Below, in pieces: positions 51,717 through 59,336 of a stretch of 64,000 bases of DNA; the first letter of the stretch is position 1; each line of letters starts with the position of its first letter. This DNA is from Phil1 sp963643205 (lineage in GTDB: Bacteria > Bacillota > Clostridia > Christensenellales > CAG-138), in the NCBI GenBank assembly GCA_963643205.1, contig CAVIJJ010000001.1, forward strand, positions 62,001 to 126,000. Direction: 5' to 3'. The notes under the pieces are model-generated. The model had not been told where the DNA came from, did not search any database, and worked only from the letters and a program-made list of their open reading frames with translations. A program made the translations under genes and the position numbers.

Positions 51717-53294
51717 ATGAAAAATGTAAATAGGCTCATAGCGGTGCTTTTATCAGTACTGCTTATGTTTGGAATTGTAGGATGCTCAAAAGAGTCTGCG
51801 GATCCGAACACTATATCATTGGGTGATTACGAAGTAAAATTCAAAAGCGCTTGCATAATGAAGAATATTTATGGCGAAGACGCTGTTGTGATTACGCTTG
51901 ATTTCACGAATAACAGCGAATCTGCCAATTCATATGCATACTGTGTGAGTGAAACCGTAGAGCAAGGCGGCGAAGAACTTAGCTTTACATCTGTTTTACT
52001 GGACGAGTCCACTTATGAAACCACTTCCGATGCCCAGTTTACGGAAGTTGAGCCAGGCCAAACACTGGAATTGAAAACGGCTTTTACTCTTAATGATACA
52101 GAAACAAATGTCGAAGCCACGTTCTCACAGTTTTTTGGCGGGAAAAACGGAACTGTAACGATAGAAATTGCCGGGTTAGAAAAAGTTGAGGCAGCAAATA
52201 ACACCACAGATGGCGCCGAGGGAAATGACACCTATGTTATACCGGGCACTGATACAACAGAAGCCACTACAGGCGATCCTCTGCTTGACTGGTGGAACGG
52301 CGAATGGTACGGCTGGTGGGTAATGACATCTTGCAGTGGATATTATGAGGGCATGGATAACTATTGGTGGGATATTTGTGCCACTATCGACATTGGCGAG
52401 GATTATCAGGGAACCATAACGCTTTGGGATAATGACTATACTAAAGAAACGGCAATGAGTGAGGCCACAGTAAGCCTTAGTTCAGCCGGCACAGGAGAAC
52501 ATGGCACGGTCATGTCTGAGGGAGGCTGGTTTACCAATGTGGCGCTTGAGCACGCGGACTGGATTGTTGATCCCGGCCTTGTAAATTACGATAATATTGT
52601 ATGCATAGATGGTTGGTATGAAGACGGAAGTGATACCTATAAATACAATATTTACCTGCGCCCGTGGGGAATGATTTGGGATGATATGACCGAAGACGAT
52701 CTGCCGCCAAACTATTCCAACTGGTATCTACCCCTTGTAGAATCCGGAGCTTCTATGCCCGAAAACTGGGAAGGACTTTCTGATTCCCAGGGAACAGAAA
52801 CTACGAGTGAACCGTCCGAAGCTTCTACGCCTACTGCTGAACCTGCCGCTCCGGTAGCTACAGGCAAAATGCTTGATAAGAGCATGAACATGACGACTTT
52901 CTTCGGTAATTTTCCGACGGTGATTAAATTCGCCATACCCGAAGGAACATGGTGCATGGCCGACACTTCTTTCGACTATAAGTTTAAGATTATAAACTAT
53001 CCTACCGATAGCGGAAGTCCATTTCAGACCCCGTATATTGTGTTTACCCTGTACGATAGCATGGAGAAACTTGACTTTTATAAAAACGATTTCGAGAATT
53101 TGCAGCAGCTTAGCGATCGCGTAATCGGCGGAATCACCATGGCCGGTCGTACGTATAAGAATGTTGGCATACAATGGGAGGAATACTATGCTGATCTTCC
53201 CAATGGCGGCAGCTTGAGCATATTGATTGCTTATACCAATACAACTGAAAGTGCGGACTGCAACACAATACTCGATAGCATAAGCTTCGACTGA
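51717..53294 (+). CDS. Lipoprotein with DUF5067-like domain
   Basis: 525 residues from the ATG at 51717. Signal peptide with lipobox IVGC (Cys23). Next comes an immunoglobulin-like domain resembling DUF5067 (VVITLDFTNNSESANSYAYCVSE), an acidic/Thr linker, a Trp-rich region (DWWNGEWYGWWVMT; YYEGMDNYWWDI), a Thr/Pro/Glu linker (~370-390), and a C-terminal domain ending DCNTILDSISFD. A surface protein attached to the outer membrane leaflet; ligand unknown. An upstream GTG at 51693 lacks a ribosome site and would spoil the signal peptide. Confidence 0.8.
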   Translation: MKNVNRLIAVLLSVLLMFGIVGCSKESADPNTISLGDYEVKFKSACIMKNIYGEDAVVITLDFTNNSESANSYAYCVSETVEQGGEELSFTSVLLDESTYETTSDAQFTEVEPGQTLELKTAFTLNDTETNVEATFSQFFGGKNGTVTIEIAGLEKVEAANNTTDGAEGNDTYVIPGTDTTEATTGDPLLDWWNGEWYGWWVMTSCSGYYEGMDNYWWDICATIDIGEDYQGTITLWDNDYTKETAMSEATVSLSSAGTGEHGTVMSEGGWFTNVALEHADWIVDPGLVNYDNIVCIDGWYEDGSDTYKYNIYLRPWGMIWDDMTEDDLPPNYSNWYLPLVESGASMPENWEGLSDSQGTETTSEPSEASTPTAEPAAPVATGKMLDKSMNMTTFFGNFPTVIKFAIPEGTWCMADTSFDYKFKIINYPTDSGSPFQTPYIVFTLYDSMEKLDFYKNDFENLQQLSDRVIGGITMAGRTYKNVGIQWEEYYADLPNGGSLSILIAYTNTTESADCNTILDSISFD

Positions 53295-53309
53295 ATTAAA
53301 GGCTGATTC

Positions 53310-53348
53310 ACTATTGCTCCCGTCTCTTTAAGCGGCGGGAGCGATAGT
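53310..53348. repeat. Inverted repeat after the DUF5067 lipoprotein
   Basis: actattgctcccg (53310-53322) and cgggagcgatagt (53336-53348) form a 13-bp stem with one G-U pair and a 13-base spacer. No T run follows (tgtctgg), so termination, if any, would be inefficient. Confidence 0.7.
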
Positions 53349-53402
53349 TGTCTGGAAAAATAAGGAATAGGCCATGACGCGGTTAGAATAGCGTTTGCAC
53401 TA

Positions 53403-53431
53403 TTGCGCAGAGGCCACCCTTTTATTATAAT
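53403..53431 (+). promoter_or_regulatory. Promoter of the DUF4428 gene
   Basis: TTGCGC (53403-53408), 17-base spacer, TATAAT (53426-53431). Confidence 0.6.
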
Positions 53432-53463
53432 AATTGGTGCAAAGCTTCTTAGGAGGATGAATT

Positions 53464-54231
53464 ATGGGACTTTTTGATAAAAAATATTGTGATATTTGCG
53501 GCGAAAAGATAGGATTTCTCGGCAACAAAAAACTTGAAGACGGCAATCTTTGCAAAAACTGCGCGGCAAAGCTGTCACCCTGGTTTTCAGAACGCAGACA
53601 GAGCACGGTTGAGGAGATAAAGCAGCAGCTTGATTATCGAGAGGAGAATAAGGCTGCCGTTGCCGCGTTCCATGTCACGCGCAGCTTGGGAGATGGCACA
53701 AAGGTTTTGATAGATGATGATGCGTGCAAATTCATGGTAACCGGTGCGCGCAATCTTGCCGACGCAAATCCTGATGTAATGGACTTTGCTGATGTTACCG
53801 GCTGTCGTATTGATGTTGACGAGAGCCGTACCGAGCTTAAGCAGAAGGACAAGGAAGGCAATGATGTAAGCTATAATCCGCCGCGCTATAAATATTCATA
53901 TAACTTCAATGTTATAATAAACGTGAATAATCCTTATTTTAACGAGATTCGCTTCAGACTTAACGGCAAAAACGTTGAGCTTAACAATGTTATAGTAAGC
54001 GCGGCAAACCGCACGGGCGTTAATCCGCACAGAAGCATAGACTATTGCGAATATGAAAAGATAGGCAAGGAAATAGTTGAGGCTCTTACTAAAATACGCA
54101 CCACGGTCCGCGAGAATGTGGAAGCCGCGAATGCACCCAAGGCTAGCATTAAGTGCCCATATTGCGGCGCTGTGGTAGTGCCGGATGCCAAAGGACGCTG
54201 TGAATTCTGCGGAAGCGTTATAGATGCATAA
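53464..54231 (+). CDS. DUF4428 domain protein with C-terminal zinc ribbon
   Basis: 255 residues, no signal peptide. The N-terminus is a four-cysteine DUF4428 zinc finger (YCDICGEKIGFLGNKKL, then LCKNCAAKLSPWF). The middle (~75-220) is a beta-rich domain that also occurs in this family (FHVTRSLGDGTKVLIDD; YSYNFNVIINVNNPYF). The C-terminus has a second zinc ribbon (CPYCGAVV, CEFCGSVI). Function unknown. taggaggatg precedes the ATG. It is a single-gene unit. Confidence 0.85.
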   Translation: MGLFDKKYCDICGEKIGFLGNKKLEDGNLCKNCAAKLSPWFSERRQSTVEEIKQQLDYREENKAAVAAFHVTRSLGDGTKVLIDDDACKFMVTGARNLADANPDVMDFADVTGCRIDVDESRTELKQKDKEGNDVSYNPPRYKYSYNFNVIINVNNPYFNEIRFRLNGKNVELNNVIVSAANRTGVNPHRSIDYCEYEKIGKEIVEALTKIRTTVRENVEAANAPKASIKCPYCGAVVVPDAKGRCEFCGSVIDA

Positions 54232-54250
54232 TTAATAACTGAAAATGACT

Positions 54251-54276
54251 AAAAGGCCCGCAAAGGGCCTTTTTCG
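54251..54276 (+). terminator. Terminator after the DUF4428 gene
   Basis: aaaggccc (54252-54259) pairs with gggccttt (54265-54272), followed by a T run. Confidence 0.9.
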
Positions 54277-54281
54277 TTTGT

Positions 54282-54310
54282 TTGACTGAACAAAGGCTTT
54301 GTAATATAAT
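54282..54310 (+). promoter_or_regulatory. Promoter of glmM
   Basis: TTGACT (54282-54287), 17-base spacer, TATAAT (54305-54310). The 63-base leader shows no glmS-type ribozyme. Confidence 0.8.
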
Positions 54311-54373
54311 ATTTTACCGGAATACGAATAATATCGGCACTGCGGTGCTTTTGTTGCGTTAGGAGGATGCTTT

Positions 54374-55726
54374 ATGGGCAGGATGTTTGGCACGGATGGC
54401 GTTAGGGGGATTGCGAATGCCGATCTTAGCTGCGAACTTGCGATGAAAATAGGTGCTGCCGGAGCGTATGTGCTTACCGGTGGTCATAATCCGCGTATAC
54501 TTGTCGGGCAGGACACAAGAAAGTCCGGCGATATGCTTGCGTGCGCGTTGTCAGCCGGAATTTGTTCAATCGGCGGTGATGTAATAAACGTTGGCGTTAT
54601 ACCAACTCCGGCCATGGCTTACCTTGCCAGGCTGTATTCAGCCGATGCCGCCGTTATGATAAGCGCGTCGCATAATACAATGGAATATAACGGAATTAAA
54701 TGGTTTGACGGCGAAGGATACAAGCTTTCCGATGCGCTTGAGGACAGAATAGAAGCTATTATAAAGGGCGAAGAACCGTTGAATAAGCCAACCGGTAGCG
54801 GCGTTGGCAATTGCTTAAGCGCACCGAGGGCTGTTGAAAAATATAAGGAGTTTCTTAAATCTACTGCAACGGAAAGCTTTAGCGGCATGACTGTTGTATT
54901 GGATTGCGCGAATGGTGCCGCATCAAACATAGCGGCCGATGTGTTCAGCGATCTTGGCGCTAAGGTTATATCCTGGGCAGATCAGCCGGACGGCTGCAAT
55001 ATAAATGATCTTTGCGGTTCCACACATCCCGATAGCCTAAGAGAGCTTATGACGGAGCGTGTGGCTGATGCCGGGTTCGCGTTTGATGGCGACGCGGATA
55101 GAGTGATCGCCGCCGATGAGATGGGAAACATTGTTGACGGCGACAGAATAATGGGTATATGCGCAAAATACATGAAAGAACAGGGGGCGCTTAAGGAAAA
55201 TACGCTTGTTGTAACCGTTCTTTCAAATCTTGGCCTTAAGCTTCGCATGAAGGAGCTTGATATAAACGTTGAAGAAACCGCTGTGGGAGACAGATATATA
55301 CTTGAACGCATGCGCCAAAGCGGGTACTCACTTGGCGGAGAACAATCCGGCCATATTATATTTTATGACAAAAACACAACCGGAGACGGCATGCTGAGCG
55401 CTATCCAGGTTATGAACATACTGGCGAAAACAAAAAAACGTTTTTCCGAACTGGCAAATGAAGTACCGATTCTTCCTCAAATCATGGTTAACGTTTTGGT
55501 CGCACCCGAAGATAAGTCGTCTGCGCTTAACGATGAGGACATGATAAACGACATAAAAGAGGTTGAAAAGCTGCTGGCCGGCGAGGGAAGAGTGCTTGTC
55601 CGCGCAAGCGGTACGGAGCCGCTTATCAGGATAATGCTTGAAGGTAAAAGCGAGGAACAAATTACCCCGCTTGCCTACAGACTGGCAAAGATACTGGAAA
55701 AGAAATACGCCGGGAGAATAAAGTGA
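54374..55726 (+). CDS. glmM: Phosphoglucosamine mutase
   Basis: 450 residues. It converts glucosamine-6-P to glucosamine-1-P for cell-wall UDP-GlcNAc. Landmarks: FGTDGVRGIAN at the start, the phosphoserine loop ISASHNTMEYNG, metal-binding DGDADR, GEQSGHI, and the sugar-phosphate loop VRASGTEPLIR near the end. TAGGAGG precedes the ATG. It is alone; glmS is not next to it. Confidence 0.97.
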   Translation: MGRMFGTDGVRGIANADLSCELAMKIGAAGAYVLTGGHNPRILVGQDTRKSGDMLACALSAGICSIGGDVINVGVIPTPAMAYLARLYSADAAVMISASHNTMEYNGIKWFDGEGYKLSDALEDRIEAIIKGEEPLNKPTGSGVGNCLSAPRAVEKYKEFLKSTATESFSGMTVVLDCANGAASNIAADVFSDLGAKVISWADQPDGCNINDLCGSTHPDSLRELMTERVADAGFAFDGDADRVIAADEMGNIVDGDRIMGICAKYMKEQGALKENTLVVTVLSNLGLKLRMKELDINVEETAVGDRYILERMRQSGYSLGGEQSGHIIFYDKNTTGDGMLSAIQVMNILAKTKKRFSELANEVPILPQIMVNVLVAPEDKSSALNDEDMINDIKEVEKLLAGEGRVLVRASGTEPLIRIMLEGKSEEQITPLAYRLAKILEKKYAGRIK

Positions 55727-55730
55727 CAGC

Positions 55731-55759
55731 TTTACTTTGAAGGCAAATAGTGCTATCAT
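55731..55759 (+). promoter_or_regulatory. Promoter of the B12-regulated operon (extended -10)
   Basis: TTTACT (55731-55736), 17-base spacer, TGC-TATCAT (hexamer 55754-55759), a few bases after the glmM stop. The transcript would start about 15-20 bases before the riboswitch. Confidence 0.6.
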
Positions 55760-55779
55760 ATATGGGAATTGAATATACT

Positions 55780-55970
55780 TTCATGTTCCGCCCCGCTTGG
55801 GGTGGCTAAGAGGGAAGCAGGTTAAAGGCCTGCGCGGTCCCGCCGCTGTATGCGTGGAGTGTTTTGCGTTTGTGCCATAAGCACAGTCACTGGGGATAAG
55901 CACCTGGGAAGACTTCGTAAAGCGCGATGAAGCGCGAGCCAGAAGACCTGCTTGAAAGTTCGCCTTACCA
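55780..55970 (+). promoter_or_regulatory. Cobalamin (adenosylcobalamin) riboswitch aptamer
   Basis: The characteristic blocks occur in order: an opening ggtggctaagagggaagc segment, cggtcccgccgctgta, agtcactggg, a variable hairpin, and the B12 box gagccagaagacctgc (55935-55951). The ttgaaagttcgcc stretch follows, as expected for the loop that docks with the core. Bound cobalamin is expected to shut off the downstream genes. It is the strongest RNA assignment in the window. Confidence 0.95.
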
Positions 55971-56051
55971 CGGGTTAATGGTATATAGGGCGGGCGCACA
56001 TAGCTTGATTTTGTGTGGGCCGAAATTGTTTTTTTGATGTGCAGAAATACG

Positions 56052-56080
56052 GCTGCGGCGATAATCGCCGCAGCTTTTTT
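56052..56080 (+). terminator. Riboswitch-controlled intrinsic terminator
   Basis: A perfect 9-bp GC-rich stem, gctgcggcg (56052-56060) and cgccgcagc (56066-56074), with a 5-base loop and six T. It lies between the aptamer and the first coding region and is the likely OFF structure. Confidence 0.92.
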
Positions 56081-56114
56081 GTACCCTGAAAACGGAAAGG
56101 ATTTGTTTGGTAAG

Positions 56115-56873
56115 GTGAATATTCAAAAAAAGGTTTTAGCAGCAATCTTGATGAGCATAATGGCCATCTTGCTTACCGGATGCAGCATTATAGGCTCAAG
56201 CAGTCATAAAGGGTCGCTTGATGTGGATTACATAGCGAATGACGATGAAGGCGAGGACAGATTAAGCCAGCTTAAAGGCTTGGCAGCCGAAAACGCAACC
56301 CCGGAGCCGGAAGATAATCTTAAAACTCCCGCTCCCGTAGAAGGCGACGATGAAGATGACTCATCATCGGCAGGCAAGGCTCAAGCGGAGGCGCGAGATA
56401 ACGAGATAGCCGCAAGCACTCCTGAACCGGAGCAAACCGCGGCGCCTTCTCAAAGCAAAGAACCGGAAACAAATACTTGCACGATTTCAATCAGATGCGA
56501 TACGGCTGTTGACAAAGGAATGCATCTTGAGAAAAAGTGGCAAGGGATTGTGCCGGCAAGCGGAGAGATACTGAAAACCACAACCATGACATTTGAGCAA
56601 GGTGATACGGTTTTCGATGTACTTTGCGCGGTACGCGATAAATATAAGCTTCACATGGAGTATTCCGGTTCAAAGGGCAACGAGTACATTGAAGGCATAA
56701 ATAATCTTTATGAATTCGATGGTGGCCGCTGGAGCGGATGGATGTATTGCGTGAACGGCTGGTATCCAAACTACGGATGTGGCCAATATATTGTAAAAAG
56801 CGGCGACGTTATTGAATGGAATTACACGTGCGACCTTGGCAAAGACCTTGGCCAAACGTGGCTGGCGGGCTGA
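56115..56873 (+). CDS. DUF4430 lipoprotein, first gene of the B12-regulated operon
   Basis: About 252 residues. Signal peptide with lipobox LLTGC (Cys23 from the GTG at 56115). An acidic, Pro/Ser/Ala-rich tether of ~90 residues is followed by one DUF4430 domain: TISIRCDTAVDKGM, TFEQGDTVFDVLCAV, GRWSGWMYCVNGWYPNYGCGQYIVKSGDVIEWNYT. DUF4430 is the domain also found as the C-terminal beta domain of animal transcobalamin and intrinsic factor, where it covers the lower face of B12. The start is uncertain: GTG 56115 or TTG 56103. The frame stays open back to 56013, but that segment is the riboswitch terminator. A surface B12-binding lipoprotein is inferred. Confidence 0.82.
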   Translation: MNIQKKVLAAILMSIMAILLTGCSIIGSSSHKGSLDVDYIANDDEGEDRLSQLKGLAAENATPEPEDNLKTPAPVEGDDEDDSSSAGKAQAEARDNEIAASTPEPEQTAAPSQSKEPETNTCTISIRCDTAVDKGMHLEKKWQGIVPASGEILKTTTMTFEQGDTVFDVLCAVRDKYKLHMEYSGSKGNEYIEGINNLYEFDGGRWSGWMYCVNGWYPNYGCGQYIVKSGDVIEWNYTCDLGKDLGQTWLAG

Positions 56874-56877
56874 GATT

Positions 56878-57576
56878 ATGCGTGAAAAGGCTATAAGCAT
56901 AAGAGGACTTAAGAAAAACTACAGCACCGGAGCTGTGGATGTGCAGGCTTTGCGCGGCATAGACATGGATGCTTGGCGCGGCGAGTTTGTCTGCATAGCC
57001 GGAAAGAGCGGCAGCGGAAAATCGACATTGCTTAATCTTGTCGCCGGACTTGAAAGCCCCAGTGAAGGAAGCATAGAGGTTCTCGGCAAGCGAATAGACA
57101 ATATGAACGAAACTGAACGCATAAGGTTCAGACGGTCGAATATAGGCTTCGTGTTTCAGTCCTATAGATTGTTGCCGCAGTATACAGCCATTGAAAACGT
57201 TGCATTGCCGCTGATGCTTAGGGGAATTGATAAGCACGAAAGAGAAAAGCGTGCCATGGAAGCCTTGAAAATGGTTGGCATAGCCAAATGCGCCCATCAG
57301 CGCCCCGCGCAAATGAGCGGCGGCGAGCAGCAAAGGGCCGGCATTGCAAGGTCCATAATAACCGAGCCCGCTATCATAATGGCGGATGAGCCTACAGGGA
57401 ACCTTGATACGGCTACGGGTGATATGGTGCTGAAACTGTTTGAGGAGTTGTTCAGAAAAAACGGCACTACGCTTCTGATTGTGTCGCACGATGATGACAT
57501 GCCTCGTCATGTTGACAGGACGATAAGGCTGAGCGACGGATTGGTAAGCGGAGAGGAGACAAATATATGCGAATAA
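56878..57576 (+). CDS. ABC transporter ATP-binding protein, MacB/LolD type
   Basis: 232 residues. Walker A GKSGSGKSTLL near residue 42, Q-loop FVFQSYRLLPQYTA, signature MSGGEQQRAGIARSI near 145, Walker B IIMADEPTGNLD near 167 and the switch His in IVSHDDD. The LLPQYTAIENVALPLML phrase marks the LolD/MacB/FtsE group, which powers FtsX-fold permeases that work by mechanotransmission. The partner permease is two genes downstream. It starts 4 bases after the DUF4430 stop and overlaps the next gene by 10 bases. This is not the BtuD-type ATPase expected for a B12 importer. Confidence 0.93.
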   Translation: MREKAISIRGLKKNYSTGAVDVQALRGIDMDAWRGEFVCIAGKSGSGKSTLLNLVAGLESPSEGSIEVLGKRIDNMNETERIRFRRSNIGFVFQSYRLLPQYTAIENVALPLMLRGIDKHEREKRAMEALKMVGIAKCAHQRPAQMSGGEQQRAGIARSIITEPAIIMADEPTGNLDTATGDMVLKLFEELFRKNGTTLLIVSHDDDMPRHVDRTIRLSDGLVSGEETNICE

Positions 57577-59336
57577 AAAGAATTATCGCAATAACAATAA
57601 TATTGGCCATACTGTTAGCCAATATGCCTTCACTTGCGACGAATGAAGTCACAGTAAAGTTTGATAGCGACCCCGCCTCTGCTGCGGTGGTGGTAGATGG
57701 CGCAAAAGCCTATCTTGGCGGATATAAAATATCGGCTGACGGCATATATACATTTACCGCAACGGAAGATGGATATGAGGATTACTCGGGTTCATTTGAA
57801 GTAAAAGAAGGCAAGGTTTATTTTAACGGCACTCTGTGCGGTGATAACAAGATCCATTTTGTTATGACAAAAACGCTTTATCCCGTTGTCATAACAAAGA
57901 ATCCGCAGGGTATGACGTTAATAGTAACGGATTCAAAGGGAAATAAAGTTGATAATTACTCAAGCCTTTCGGCCGGAACATATCTTTATACAGCGTCAGC
58001 TGACGGATATGAAACCACAGCCGGCAAATTCGCGGTAGAGAAGACGGCTACGGTTGTGAATATAACATTAAAGGCTCTTACAACAACCGCCCCGACAACA
58101 AGCGGCATAGGCGCTCTCGCGCTGCTGCCGGCAAATATAGCGGGCGAGTATTATTCCGCTCCTACGGGCAGCCCGGGAGAGGTTGTAACCATAAATCTTC
58201 CCGTTATAAATAACGGCGAGACACTTACGGACATAACGATTGAGCCTGTTATTTCAAATAATGTTGAGGAGTTTCCGTTTACGGCCGACGCCGCGAATTA
58301 TGGGCTTAAGCTGCCGAATCTTGAAAACGGCTCATGGGCGGTTGCTCAATACACAATGAAAATATCGCCGTACGCAACAAACGGAGTAAAGACAATCCAG
58401 TTCCGCGCAATATATCGCGAAAACGGTGTGCTTACCGAAAGCACAATAAGCACAGGCATTACCATAGTAAACGGCTATGAAGCGCCGCAGGAAACCCTGC
58501 ACACCGCGCCAAAGCTTATGATAAGCGGATATGCCATAGATGTGGATACTATATACGCGGGCGACGATTTTACACTTACGCTTTTTGTTAAGAACACTTC
58601 GGATTCGCTGTCTGCGGTGAATATAACAGGCACTCTTACGCTTGACCCTACCGCGGTTATGAGCGCGCTTGGGCAGAGCGATACTGGCTATGTCGAAAAA
58701 ATCGCTCCGGGAGATACTGGTGAAATAGTCTATAAGCTGACCGCGATGCCTGATATACAGGGAAACGCGCAGGTTGCCATAAAGCTTGAATACGAGGACA
58801 AGGAAAACACAGTAGCCAGCGTATCCCAAACAATAACGCTGCCTATAAAGCAGAGAATGCGCATCAGCGTGGATCAGCCCGAAATATATGCCGAAGACGC
58901 GACAGAGGGGGATTATATAGCTGTTTCCCTGCCTATTGTCAATAAAGGCAAAACAAAGGCTTATAACGTTGAGGTAAAGCTTGAAAGCGAAAAGCTGAGC
59001 ATGAGCGAAAGCTACTACGGCGGAGATATACTGCCCGGAGCAAAGCAGAGTGCGGAATTCCAACTGCTTTGCTTGGAATCCGGCATCGCGGACGGAATAC
59101 TTATTGTAAGTTTTGAGGATGCGGACGGAAACTTATACGAGGAAAATATTGCTATACAGGTTGAAATAGCCGGAACGGTAAGCATTGAGCAAAACGCTGA
59201 AACGGAGGAAACGAATACCGAAACAGAGCAAAGCTCATTCCCGACTGTGCCGGTGACAATAGGCGCGGCAGCGGTGGCTGCAATAGCGGCAGTGCTGATT
59301 ATAGCTAAAAAGAGGCGTAGTAATGCGGCCAAGTGA
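57567..59336 (+). CDS. Membrane-anchored extracellular CARDB/PEGA-like protein
   Basis: 589 residues. Signal peptide (IIAITIILAILLANMPSLA); two PEGA-like beta repeats (VTVKFDSDPASAAVVVDG, then YPVVITKNPQGMTLIVTD, each with a GxYxYTAxADGYE motif); then two or more immunoglobulin-like CARDB-type domains (TINLPVINNGETLTDITI; FTLTLFVKNTSDSLSAVNI; ISVDQPEIYAEDATEGDYIAVSLPIVNKGKT); an acidic linker; and a single C-terminal membrane helix (VTIGAAAVAAIAAVLIIA) with a basic KKRRS stop. It presents a long rod outside the cell. It lies between ATPase and permease genes, so it is probably the extracytoplasmic partner of the transporter. Confidence 0.82.
   Translation: MRIKRIIAITIILAILLANMPSLATNEVTVKFDSDPASAAVVVDGAKAYLGGYKISADGIYTFTATEDGYEDYSGSFEVKEGKVYFNGTLCGDNKIHFVMTKTLYPVVITKNPQGMTLIVTDSKGNKVDNYSSLSAGTYLYTASADGYETTAGKFAVEKTATVVNITLKALTTTAPTTSGIGALALLPANIAGEYYSAPTGSPGEVVTINLPVINNGETLTDITIEPVISNNVEEFPFTADAANYGLKLPNLENGSWAVAQYTMKISPYATNGVKTIQFRAIYRENGVLTESTISTGITIVNGYEAPQETLHTAPKLMISGYAIDVDTIYAGDDFTLTLFVKNTSDSLSAVNITGTLTLDPTAVMSALGQSDTGYVEKIAPGDTGEIVYKLTAMPDIQGNAQVAIKLEYEDKENTVASVSQTITLPIKQRMRISVDQPEIYAEDATEGDYIAVSLPIVNKGKTKAYNVEVKLESEKLSMSESYYGGDILPGAKQSAEFQLLCLESGIADGILIVSFEDADGNLYEENIAIQVEIAGTVSIEQNAETEETNTETEQSSFPTVPVTIGAAAVAAIAAVLIIAKKRRSNAAK

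Noticed and set aside
54311..54373. glmS-type ribozyme upstream of glmM
   Set aside because: The leader is too short and lacks the ribozyme core; only a 4-bp gcac/gtgc hairpin is seen.
56013..56114. Longer N-terminus for the DUF4430 lipoprotein
   Set aside because: This segment contains the riboswitch terminator, and the signal peptide begins after 56103.
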